From assembly GCA_003222235.1 (NCBI GenBank), contig QHVD01000012.1:2194-9329 (forward strand): DNA of 7,136 nucleotides, given 5' to 3'. The stretch is from Gemmatimonadota bacterium. GTDB taxonomy: Bacteria > Gemmatimonadota > Gemmatimonadetes > Gemmatimonadales > GWC2-71-9. Positions within the stretch are counted from its first letter, which is position 1, and the number at the start of each line of letters is the position of its first letter. This document shows positions 1-5,526 of the stretch, one piece after another. The notes below the pieces were generated by a model. That model saw only the letters and a program-made list of their open reading frames with translations, ran no database searches and was not told the origin of the DNA. Made by a program: the position numbers and the translations under genes.

Positions 1-1596
1 GTTCGCGTCGAGGGCCGTGCTCGGGCACACGACTCGCAATCCCGGGATCGCGGTGAACACCACGGCCCCGGTCTGTGAGTGGTAGATCGAGCCGCCCTTG
101 AGATAGCCGCCGTAGGTGACCCGCACGACGGCCGGCGCGCTGAAGGCGTTGCTCGACCGCCAACGGATGGTGGCGAGCTCGTTGCGCAGCTGATGGTAGG
201 CGGGCCAGATGTAGTCGAAGAACTGGATCTCGACCACCGGCTTCAGGCCCCGCGTGGCGAGACCGATCGCCCGGCCGACGATGTTCGCCTCAGCGAGGGG
301 CGAGTTGTAGACCCGGTCGCTCCCGAACCGGCGCTGCAGCCCCCACGTCACCTTGAACACCCCGCCCTTCCCTTTCACCTGCTCGAGATACTGCTCGCGG
401 CTGCAGTCCGCGACGTCCTCGCCGAACACGAGGATCCGTGGATCGCGCGCCATCTCGTCCTTGAGACACGTATTGAGCAAGTCCACCATCGTCGTGGGGT
501 CGCCGGTGAACTGCGGGTCGTCCTCGGTGTCGAACTGCTCGGAGGCGGGATCGACGTCGGGGGAATAGACGTACAGCAGGGCGGTCTCGGGCTTGGGCTG
601 CGGAGAGGCCAGAGCCACCTCGACGGCGACTTCGACGTCCTCCTCCACCTGGCGACGAATCGCGTCGAGCTCCGCCTCGGTCGCGACACCCTCGCCGATC
701 AGCCGGTTGGGGAACATCGTGAGCGGGTCGTGGCGCGCCTCCTGCTCACGCTCCTGGGGCGGCTTGTAGAGGACCTCGTCGTCCGACAGCGAGTGCGAGT
801 ACGGGCGAATGACGTGCGCGTGCACGAGGGCCGGCCCCTGGCGCCGCCGGACGTGCTCGACCGCGCGGCTCAGCACCTCGTACGAAGCAATGGGATCGCA
901 CCCGTCCACCTCTTCGACGAAGAGGCCCGGGAAGTTGCCCACGAGCTTCGAGACCGAGCCGCCGGCCGTCTGCACCTCGACCGGCACCGAAATCGCGTAG
1001 CCATTGTCCTCGATGAGAAACAGCAGCGGAAGCTTCAAGTTGCTGGCGCTGTTGAGGGCCTCCCAGAACTCGCCTTCGCTCGTCGTACCGTCCCCGGCAG
1101 AGACGTAAGCAATCTCGTCGTCCTTGATCGGCTTGCCGGCGACGGCGCTGTTGCGGTCGTAGCGGAGCCATGCCTCGGCGCAGCCGACGGCCTGGAGCAA
1201 CTGCGAGCCCGTGGGACTCGACTGGCTGACGATGTTGAGCGCTCGGTGCCCCCAGTGGGACGGCATCTGCCGGCCCCCCGAGTTCGGGTCCGCCGCTGCG
1301 CCCACCGCCGAGAGCAGCATCTCCGTTGGAGTCATGCCGAGGGCCAGGCAGAGGGCTCGGTCGCGATAGTAGGGGTAGAACCAATCGTAAGCGGGGCGGA
1401 GGACCTTACCGGCGGCGACCAGGACGGCTTCGTGGCCGGCCCCGGAAATCTGAAAAAAGATCCTGTTCTGCCGCTTGAGCTGGATCTCCTTGTCATCAAG
1501 CCGGCGGGACAGCGTCATTAGCCGGTACATGTCGAGAAGATCGGCCTTCGTCAGGGCCGTCGGGGCCCAGGACCGGGCCTGGATGCGGGTCGCCAT
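1..1596 (-). CDS. Fused alpha-beta 2-oxoacid dehydrogenase E1 (thiamine diphosphate), C-terminus beyond window
   Basis: Reading the minus strand from the ATG at 1596 gives 532 uninterrupted codons that run off the left edge. Residues about 20-340 are an E1-alpha domain: GHEAV at 54-58, YYRDRA at 76-81, MPSHWG at 111-116, and the thiamine diphosphate/Mg motif starting GDG at 168-170 and ending DNGYAIS at 197-203. The conserved loop histidine lies in YSHSLSDDE (H268). After an acidic linker (about 345-368), an E1-beta domain begins: FGEDV at 391-395, SPLAEA at 432-437 (E436 is the expected cofactor-activating Glu) and YHSQ at 505-508 (active-site His506). Such fusions are usually near 700 residues, so about a quarter is missing. 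By family they decarboxylate a 2-oxoacid (branched-chain acids or pyruvate) and acylate the E2 lipoyl domain; the substrate cannot be decided here. Some databases mislabel this fused type as tungsten formylmethanofuran dehydrogenase. No Shine-Dalgarno precedes the ATG. Confidence 0.93.
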   Translation of the reverse strand, partial: MATRIQARSWAPTALTKADLLDMYRLMTLSRRLDDKEIQLKRQNRIFFQISGAGHEAVLVAAGKVLRPAYDWFYPYYRDRALCLALGMTPTEMLLSAVGAAADPNSGGRQMPSHWGHRALNIVSQSSPTGSQLLQAVGCAEAWLRYDRNSAVAGKPIKDDEIAYVSAGDGTTSEGEFWEALNSASNLKLPLLFLIEDNGYAISVPVEVQTAGGSVSKLVGNFPGLFVEEVDGCDPIASYEVLSRAVEHVRRRQGPALVHAHVIRPYSHSLSDDEVLYKPPQEREQEARHDPLTMFPNRLIGEGVATEAELDAIRRQVEEDVEVAVEVALASPQPKPETALLYVYSPDVDPASEQFDTEDDPQFTGDPTTMVDLLNTCLKDEMARDPRILVFGEDVADCSREQYLEQVKGKGGVFKVTWGLQRRFGSDRVYNSPLAEANIVGRAIGLATRGLKPVVEIQFFDYIWPAYHQLRNELATIRWRSSNAFSAPAVVRVTYGGYLKGGSIYHSQTGAVVFTAIPGLRVVCPSTALDAN

Positions 1597-1705
1597 GTGA
1601 CAAAAATAGCGTGATTTTGCCAAGATGGCGGTCCCACTCCGGCCGGACCAATATTCCACGCATAAGGCAGCACCCGGCATCCGGGCGCGGCGAATGAGGG
1701 CGGGC
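1597..1705. promoter_or_regulatory. Divergent intergenic region between E1 and flavin reductase
   Basis: These 109 bp separate two divergent starts and must hold, or overlap, both promoters. The 30 bp next to the E1 start are clearly AT-richer than the surroundings (AAAAATAG, GATTTTG). On the minus strand a TATTTT hexamer at 1608-1603 sits 6 bp from the E1 ATG, where a -10 element would give a leaderless message, but no -35 hexamer lies at the right distance. The flavin reductase side has only a weak purine run (GAGGGCGGG) before its ATG. A perfect TCCGGCCGGA palindrome is at 1638-1647. No operator or riboswitch was recognised. Confidence 0.35.
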
Positions 1706-2188
1706 ATGAACGACGCGGCGAAGACGACCGTCTTGCAGCTGTTCCCCTACGGCCTCTACGCGGTCACGGTCAAGCACGGCGGCGAGGAGCACGGCATGAC
1801 GGCGAACTGGGTTGTCCAGACTTCGTTCGAGCCCCCCATGGTCGCCGTGGCGGTCGAGAACACGTCGAGGACGATCGAGCTGATCCGCGATGCACGCCAC
1901 TTCACGATCAACCTGTTTCTGCAGGGCCAGCGCGAGCTCGCCGCCAAGCTCGGCCGCTCTTCCGCCAGCGCGCCGCAAAAGCTCAGGGGGATCAAGACCA
2001 AGCCGGCGCCCGTGTCCGGGGCGCCGATCCTCGCCGACGCGCTCGGGTGGGTCGAATGTCGAGTCGTCGCCACGTTGCCGTCGGGAGATCACACGCTCGT
2101 GCTGGGTCAGGTGCTCGAGGCGGGCGTCGAGCACGACGCGGCGCAGCCGCTGACGTTGCAGGAGGCGGGGCTGAAATATTCGGGATAG
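1706..2188 (+). CDS. Flavin reductase-like FMN-binding domain protein
   Basis: This 160-aa protein fits the small flavin reductase-like family (FMN-binding split barrel, HpaC/NtaB type), whose members reduce FMN or FAD with NAD(P)H, or carry bound flavin for a partner oxygenase. Visible hallmarks are LFPYGLYAVTV at 12-22, GMTANWV at 30-36 followed by TSFEPPMVAVAV at 39-50 (flavin-binding strand region), ELAAKLGR at 77-84, GAPIL at 105-109, and WVECRVV at 115-121 with GDHTLVLGQV at 127-136. No signal peptide or membrane segment is seen, so it should be cytoplasmic. The open frame extends upstream to 1625, but the extra 27 residues are basic, low-complexity and outside the domain; the ATG at 1706 has GAGGG upstream and starts right at the domain. 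The last residues (LKYSG) are a shorter end than usual. No partner monooxygenase is in view, so its electron acceptor is unknown. Confidence 0.88.
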   Translation: MNDAAKTTVLQLFPYGLYAVTVKHGGEEHGMTANWVVQTSFEPPMVAVAVENTSRTIELIRDARHFTINLFLQGQRELAAKLGRSSASAPQKLRGIKTKPAPVSGAPILADALGWVECRVVATLPSGDHTLVLGQVLEAGVEHDAAQPLTLQEAGLKYSG

Positions 2189-2190
2189 GC

Positions 2191-2230
2191 GTAAGGGGTG
2201 AGCGGTAAGCGGTACCGCTCACCGCTCACC
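2191..2230. repeat. Heptad-built palindrome at convergent gene ends, possible bidirectional terminator
   Basis: Three tandem heptads of form GTRAGSG (2191-2197, 2198-2204, 2205-2211) run into their own reverse complement. The arms 2197-2213 and 2214-2230 are 17 bp each and match at 16 positions (only A2207 breaks the pairing), with GGTACC at the centre. It lies just after the flavin reductase stop (2188) and includes the last codons and stop of the convergent ATPase gene. The position suggests transcription termination or message end protection on both strands. Neither side has a T-tract, so it is not a standard intrinsic terminator. Confidence 0.6.
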
Positions 2231-3229
2231 GGCAAAGGCGTACGGTAGCACGCGGGCGAGCCCCGAGACGCCGCGCACCTCGTCATCGAACAGCGGGATG
2301 ACGGCCCGCACGGCGCCGTCGAAGTCGCGCCAGATCTCCTTCATGTACGCGTCTTGCATCGCCACACGGTTCCTGACGAACTCGGGACTGTCGGCCCGGA
2401 CCTGGTCCTTCTGGATCAGCATGTTCACCACCACGCCGCCCACGGGTATGCCGAAATCGCGGAACCACTGGATGAACCGCTTGATCACGGCGATGGGGAG
2501 CGCCTCCGGCAGCGTGACGAAGAAGAAGGCGGTCCGCTCCTTGTCGGTCAGGAGGTCGCGCGCCTGGCCGATCCGCTCCCGAAAGGACACCAGGTAGTCC
2601 ATGAGGGGGTCTGCTTCCTTCTTTTTGGTGAACGAAAGCAGCTCCCGCAGCGAGCGCGCCTCCTCACGGGATTTGAGCATCTTGTTGACCCAGAGCGAAT
2701 AGACCTTGCTCATGCCGAGCAGCCGCCGGGCGTTGGCGGTCGGCGCCGTGTCGAAGACGTAAGCGTCGTACTCGTTCCTGAACATCAGGTCCACCATCTC
2801 CTCGAACATGGCGGACTCCTCGAACGCCGGGTTCATCGTCGCCGACTCGACGAACGCGTCCGCCTGGGCCGAAATCTCCGCGAACTTGAGGAACCAGCGG
2901 ATCTTCTGCTTGATGTCCTGCTTGGCGCGCTCGATGTTGTCCTTCGTGTCGATCTCATATGCCCAGAGGTTGCTCACGCCGGTGACCGGGACCGCCTTGC
3001 CATAGACGTCCTGGTCGAGCAGACCGCTGAGGCTGTGAACGGGATTGGTGGACGCGAGCATCGTGCGCTTGCCGTGCCGCGCCAGCTGGAGCGCGGTCGC
3101 CCCCGCCATCACGGTCTTGCCGACGCCGCCCTTGCCCCCGAAGAACACGTATTTGAGGCTCGGCCGCGACCCGAGGTACTCGCTCAGCGACTGCTCGATT
3201 TGCGGCACGCGATCCTCAGCGCCCGCCAT
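2219..3229 (-). CDS. ArsA/Get3-type P-loop ATPase, paralog 1, degenerate switch I and II
   Basis: 336 aa, close to a single ArsA half or Get3. The deviant Walker A GGKGGVGKT is at 31-39, with signature Lys33 and Lys38. Switch I reads STNPVHSLS (60-68), where the family has STDPAHSLS: the water-activating Asp (D57 in yeast Get3, D45 in E. coli ArsA) is Asn62. Switch II reads FDTAPTANARRLL (159-171), where the family has DTAPTGHTLRLL: Asp160 is kept but Gly-His is Ala165-Asn166. LTDKERTAFFFV (about 226-237), VVNML and the NRVAMQDAYMKEI segment are typical of the ArsA domain. There is no cysteine, so neither arsenite site nor Get3 zinc CxxC is present, and no membrane segment. It is the last gene of a minus-strand operon and overlaps the previous gene by 14 bp without a Shine-Dalgarno, implying translational coupling. 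It probably binds nucleotide but may hydrolyse poorly alone; a heterodimer with the upstream paralog is my inference. Substrate unknown. Confidence 0.9.
   Translation of the reverse strand: MAGAEDRVPQIEQSLSEYLGSRPSLKYVFFGGKGGVGKTVMAGATALQLARHGKRTMLASTNPVHSLSGLLDQDVYGKAVPVTGVSNLWAYEIDTKDNIERAKQDIKQKIRWFLKFAEISAQADAFVESATMNPAFEESAMFEEMVDLMFRNEYDAYVFDTAPTANARRLLGMSKVYSLWVNKMLKSREEARSLRELLSFTKKKEADPLMDYLVSFRERIGQARDLLTDKERTAFFFVTLPEALPIAVIKRFIQWFRDFGIPVGGVVVNMLIQKDQVRADSPEFVRNRVAMQDAYMKEIWRDFDGAVRAVIPLFDDEVRGVSGLARVLPYAFAGER
2516..2553. repeat. 38-bp near-identical direct repeat shared by the two ATPase genes (other copy 3516-3553)
   Basis: Bases 2516-2553 and 3516-3553 match at 36 of 38 positions and are in the same codon frame of the two paralogs. 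They encode the strand around LTDKERTAFFFV. The flanking DNA of the two genes is much more diverged, so this is the most similar DNA segment I noticed between them. It is best explained by strong protein constraint with shared codons, or by a short gene-conversion tract. Confidence 0.7.
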
Positions 3230-4199
3230 CGCCGTACATGATGGCGGCGAGCTTTTCGATCATCGGCAGGCCGGTCACGTCGCGCTCGAGCTCCGGCACG
3301 GAGCCGACCAGCCGGCTGCCGAAGGTCTTCTTGATCTCGTCCAGGTAACGATCCTGGACCTGGAGGCGGTTCTGCAGGTACGGCGGAAGGTGCTGCCCGG
3401 CGAGCTCGGCGGGCAAGATGCGGTTCACGATATAGCCGGCGATGGGCACGTCGAACCTGGCGAACAGCTGCGCGGCCTTCTCCGTGTCCAGGATGATCAT
3501 CTGCTCGGGCACGAGGACGAAGAAAAAGGCGGTGCGCTCCTTGTCGGTCAGGATGCGGGACGACTGGTTGATGCGTCCCTTGATATACTGGAGCTCGTGG
3601 AGGATCTGGTCTTCCTCGGTGACCTTCTGGCGCTTGATGCGCGCGACCATCTCTTCGTGCTCGCGCATCTGCTCCCGGAGCTCAGTGATCCGGTTGATCC
3701 ACTCGTCGTACACTTTGGCCATCGACAGGTAGTAGAGCGCGTGGCCGAGCGGCACCAGGTCATAGATGTAGTAGTCGTAGTCGCCCTTCACCACGATGTC
3801 CACGACCGCGTCGAAGATGGCCGATTCCTCCATGGCCGGCTCGGCCGAGGCCGCCTGGATGTAATGCTCGATTTCTTCCGGGATTTGATCGAATCCGTAC
3901 ATGTCGAGGATCTTCTGGCGGACCTCCTGCTGATACGCCTTGATATTGGAGTCGGCGTCGATCTCCTGCGCCCAAAGGTTGTCCAGGACCTCGACCGGGC
4001 CCTTGCCGAAGATGTCACGCTGGAAGATGTCGCTGAGGGACGCCTGGGGGTCCACGGAAAACACCAGCACCTTGTGCCCCTGCCGCGCCAGCCAGTAGGC
4101 CGTCGCGGCGGAAAACGTCGTCTTGCCCAGGCCGCCCTTGCCGCCGAACATGATGTAGCGGCGCTCGCGGTTCTGCTCGAACCATGCTCTCAGCGACAT
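3216..4199 (-). CDS. ArsA/Get3-type P-loop ATPase, paralog 2, altered switch II
   Basis: 327 aa. Walker A GGKGGLGKTT is at 19-28 with Lys21 and Lys26. Switch I is SVDPQASLSD (48-57): the catalytic-type Asp50 is retained, but the usual His after DPA is Ala53. Switch II is YDLVPLGHALYYL (146-158): Asp147, Pro150, Gly152 and His153 remain, but DTAPT has become DLVPL. LTDKERTAFFFV (about 216-227), YIVNRILP and NRLQVQDRYLDEI match its paralog and the ArsA family. Residues about 165-215 are highly charged and helical, probably a coiled segment. No cysteine and no membrane segment. The start is ATG at 4199; an in-frame stop lies 30 bp upstream, so no longer form exists, and no good Shine-Dalgarno is seen. 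It sits 30 bp after the 88-aa gene and overlaps the next ATPase by 14 bp. The name arsenical pump ATPase would be misleading: no arsB or arsR is near and metal ligands are absent. It may be the hydrolysis-competent half of a heterodimer. Confidence 0.9.
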   Translation of the reverse strand: MSLRAWFEQNRERRYIMFGGKGGLGKTTFSAATAYWLARQGHKVLVFSVDPQASLSDIFQRDIFGKGPVEVLDNLWAQEIDADSNIKAYQQEVRQKILDMYGFDQIPEEIEHYIQAASAEPAMEESAIFDAVVDIVVKGDYDYYIYDLVPLGHALYYLSMAKVYDEWINRITELREQMREHEEMVARIKRQKVTEEDQILHELQYIKGRINQSSRILTDKERTAFFFVLVPEQMIILDTEKAAQLFARFDVPIAGYIVNRILPAELAGQHLPPYLQNRLQVQDRYLDEIKKTFGSRLVGSVPELERDVTGLPMIEKLAAIMYGDGGR

Positions 4200-4229
4200 C
4201 GCGAAGGGACCGGTAGCCGGGTAGGAGGG

Positions 4230-4496
4230 TCAAAACATCGCGTCGGAAATGTCTTTCTCCCGGAGCATGCGCCGCTTCCAGGTGGCGATATTGGGGACGA
4301 CGTACGGCAGCAGCCGCAACGAATAGTATGGCGGGAGAATCGGGACGCCGATCAAGTCGCCCATCGTGATCAGGATGAAGAGGTGCTCCATGCTGGCCCG
4401 GGTGCGCAGGGCGTAGCGCGACATATCGTGCGCGCCCATCCCGTAGAGAATCTCCTTCAGCCGGGCGAACAGGCTACGCTTCTCTTGCTCCGTCAT
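4230..4496 (-). CDS. Small conserved protein paired with ArsA-type ATPases, paralog B
   Basis: 88 aa, family not recognised. The N-terminal third (1-38) is charged and probably helical. A hydrophobic stretch follows (LFILI at 39-43, GDLIGVPILPP at 46-56), then YSLRLLPYVVP (58-68) and a basic tail with IATWKRR (70-76) and LRE (78-80). Over residues 44-85 it matches the neighbouring 96-aa protein at about 29 of 42 positions without gaps, which proves the frame is real and the two are paralogs. The hydrophobic part could touch or enter a membrane, but the Asp and the PP pair within it make a plain transmembrane helix doubtful; the WKRR segment could bind lipid head groups or a protein. A purine run (AAGGGGG) about 9 bp before the ATG serves as ribosome site. 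It lies 38 bp after its paralog and 30 bp before the first ATPase gene, so co-expression with the ATPases is likely. I infer an ATPase partner or adaptor. Confidence 0.8.
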   Translation of the reverse strand: MTEQEKRSLFARLKEILYGMGAHDMSRYALRTRASMEHLFILITMGDLIGVPILPPYYSLRLLPYVVPNIATWKRRMLREKDISDAMF

Positions 4497-4534
4497 GGCT
4501 CTCGCCCCCTTCCCCTCGGGCCCGTATCCGGCCG

Positions 4535-4825
4535 TCAGACCCCGTGCAGGTGGAACTCCTCACTGTCGGAAAACTCGCGCTCGCGCAGCACACGACGCTT
4601 CCACGTCGCGATGTGCGGCACGGCATACGGCAGAACCCGGAGCGAATAGATCGGCGGGATGATCGGCAGCCCCAACATGTCACCGAGCGTGGTCGCAAGG
4701 AAGATCGTTTCCAGTGACCCGCGCATCTCCAGGGCCTGGCGCTCGAACTCGAGACCGCTCAGGCCATACAGGAAATCGCGAACGGTCTCCCGCAGCCCAC
4801 GCCGCCGCGCAACTTTCTCGTCCAT
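4535..4825 (-). CDS. Small conserved protein paired with ArsA-type ATPases, paralog A
   Basis: 96 aa, family not recognised, first gene of the minus-strand operon. Layout is as in its downstream paralog: a basic then amphipathic N-terminus (VRDFLYGLSGLEFERQ at 15-30), a hydrophobic segment IFLATTLGDMLGLPIIPP (41-58), YSLRVLPYAVP (60-70), IATWKRR (72-78) and LRE (80-82). The C-terminus is eight residues longer and ends acidic and His-containing (SDSEEFHLHGV). Identity to the paralog is concentrated in residues 46-87; synonymous codons differ widely, so the duplication is old. The start ATG at 4825 has only a weak AGAG upstream, and the divergent gene starts 36 bp away. It has no cysteine. Having two diverged copies beside two diverged ATPases suggests that each ATPase subunit has its own small partner; this is inference. 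Confidence 0.8.
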   Translation of the reverse strand: MDEKVARRRGLRETVRDFLYGLSGLEFERQALEMRGSLETIFLATTLGDMLGLPIIPPIYSLRVLPYAVPHIATWKRRVLREREFSDSEEFHLHGV

Positions 4826-4860
4826 GGTCGCTCTGACGGAATGTAGGGGCCGGATCGCCG
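4826..4860. promoter_or_regulatory. 35-bp divergent intergenic spacer
   Basis: Only 35 bp separate the divergent starts at 4825 (minus) and 4861 (plus). AGGGG at 4845-4849 is a plausible, somewhat distant ribosome site for the plus-strand gene. No clear -35/-10 pair is seen for either side, so promoters must overlap the coding 5' ends or be non-canonical. The tight head-to-head arrangement suggests joint control. Confidence 0.35.
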
Positions 4861-5505
4861 ATGTCCAATGAACTGGGCCGAACCCTATTCGTCCTCGCGG
4901 TCGTGGTTTTTCTTGGTTGGTTTGCCGTCGGCACCCACCTCAACGTCCGCAAAGGCCACCGCTTGCTCCGCTGGCTGCAGGATGGAATGCCGCTGCTCGG
5001 AGCGAAGACCACGCTACGGTGGCTGGGATCGTCAGCCATCGAGCTCAAGGTGACGAACGCGCTCGCACCGCTTCGCTCGGTGGACGTTTTTGTCGTGCTC
5101 GAACCCCGCGACCTCCCGTTCCTCTGGTGGCTGTTCCACGTCCGGGGGCGCCGCGACCTGCTGATCGTCCGCACCCAGCTGAGCGCCACGCCGCCGTTCG
5201 ACCTCGAGGCCCTGGACCTCCGGGCCTGGTCTACTCGCGGCATTGAACGCGCGATGCGGCGCAATCAGTGGACCCCCGTCGCCGTGCCGCCGGGCTCGCC
5301 GCTGGTCGCCTACTCGCGCGGCGGGAGCGCGCCGGCAGCCGAGGTCCTTCCCATCGCGACCCTCCCCGAGCTGTCACTGGTGCGCGTCGCCGTCCACGAC
5401 AGCGCGCCCCACCTGGAAGTGCAATGGACTCTGGCCGGGCTGGACAGGCTCGAATCGCGACGCGTCCTGGAAACGGTCCACCGGCTGGCGCAGCGGTTGT
5501 TGTAG
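4861..5505 (+). CDS. Membrane-anchored protein of unknown function, divergent from the ATPase operon
   Basis: 214 aa, not recognised. Residues 8-24 (TLFVLAVVVFLGWFAVG) form one strong transmembrane helix with few charges before it. NVRKGHRLLRW (28-38) follows directly, so the positive-inside rule favours a cytoplasmic C-terminal domain. The rest alternates short beta-like strands and polar turns: TLRWLGSSAIELKV (51-64), VDVFVVLEPRD (74-84), a Trp-rich LPFLWWLF (85-92), RRDLLIVRTQL (97-107), and a C-terminal helix ELSLVRVAV through RLAQRLL. No catalytic motif, no cysteine and no lipobox are visible. It reads head to head with the small-protein/ATPase operon and ends 21 bp before the convergent transporter gene. 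Given the context it could be the membrane receptor or anchor of the ATPase system; this is inference. Codon pattern and GC match its neighbours. Confidence 0.75.
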   Translation: MSNELGRTLFVLAVVVFLGWFAVGTHLNVRKGHRLLRWLQDGMPLLGAKTTLRWLGSSAIELKVTNALAPLRSVDVFVVLEPRDLPFLWWLFHVRGRRDLLIVRTQLSATPPFDLEALDLRAWSTRGIERAMRRNQWTPVAVPPGSPLVAYSRGGSAPAAEVLPIATLPELSLVRVAVHDSAPHLEVQWTLAGLDRLESRRVLETVHRLAQRLL

Positions 5506-5526
5506 AAGACAGGGGCTGCAAACGGC

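Noticed and set aside
79..1521. Long plus-strand open frame (480 codons) over the E1 gene
   Set aside because: It is antisense to the E1 coding frame, whose cofactor and active-site motifs are unmistakable; long antisense frames are expected at this GC. The translation is Arg/Val/Leu-rich without any motif.
1630..1649. GGTCC/GGACC inverted repeat and TCCGGCCGGA palindrome as an operator
   Set aside because: Arms are very short, G+C only, and expected by chance; no regulator gene is in view to match it.
1625..1705. N-terminal extension of the flavin reductase from ATG 1625
   Set aside because: The extra 27 residues are basic, match no part of the domain, and would occupy most of the divergent promoter region.
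2219..4199. Arsenite efflux operon
   Set aside because: Despite ArsA-type ATPases, there is no arsB, arsC, arsD or arsR nearby, no cysteine for arsenite, and the partner genes are of another kind.
3045..4649. 534-codon plus-strand open frame spanning the ATPase and small-protein genes
   Set aside because: It is antisense to three real genes whose minus-strand products have P-loops or paralog support; its own translation is low-complexity and unlike any family.
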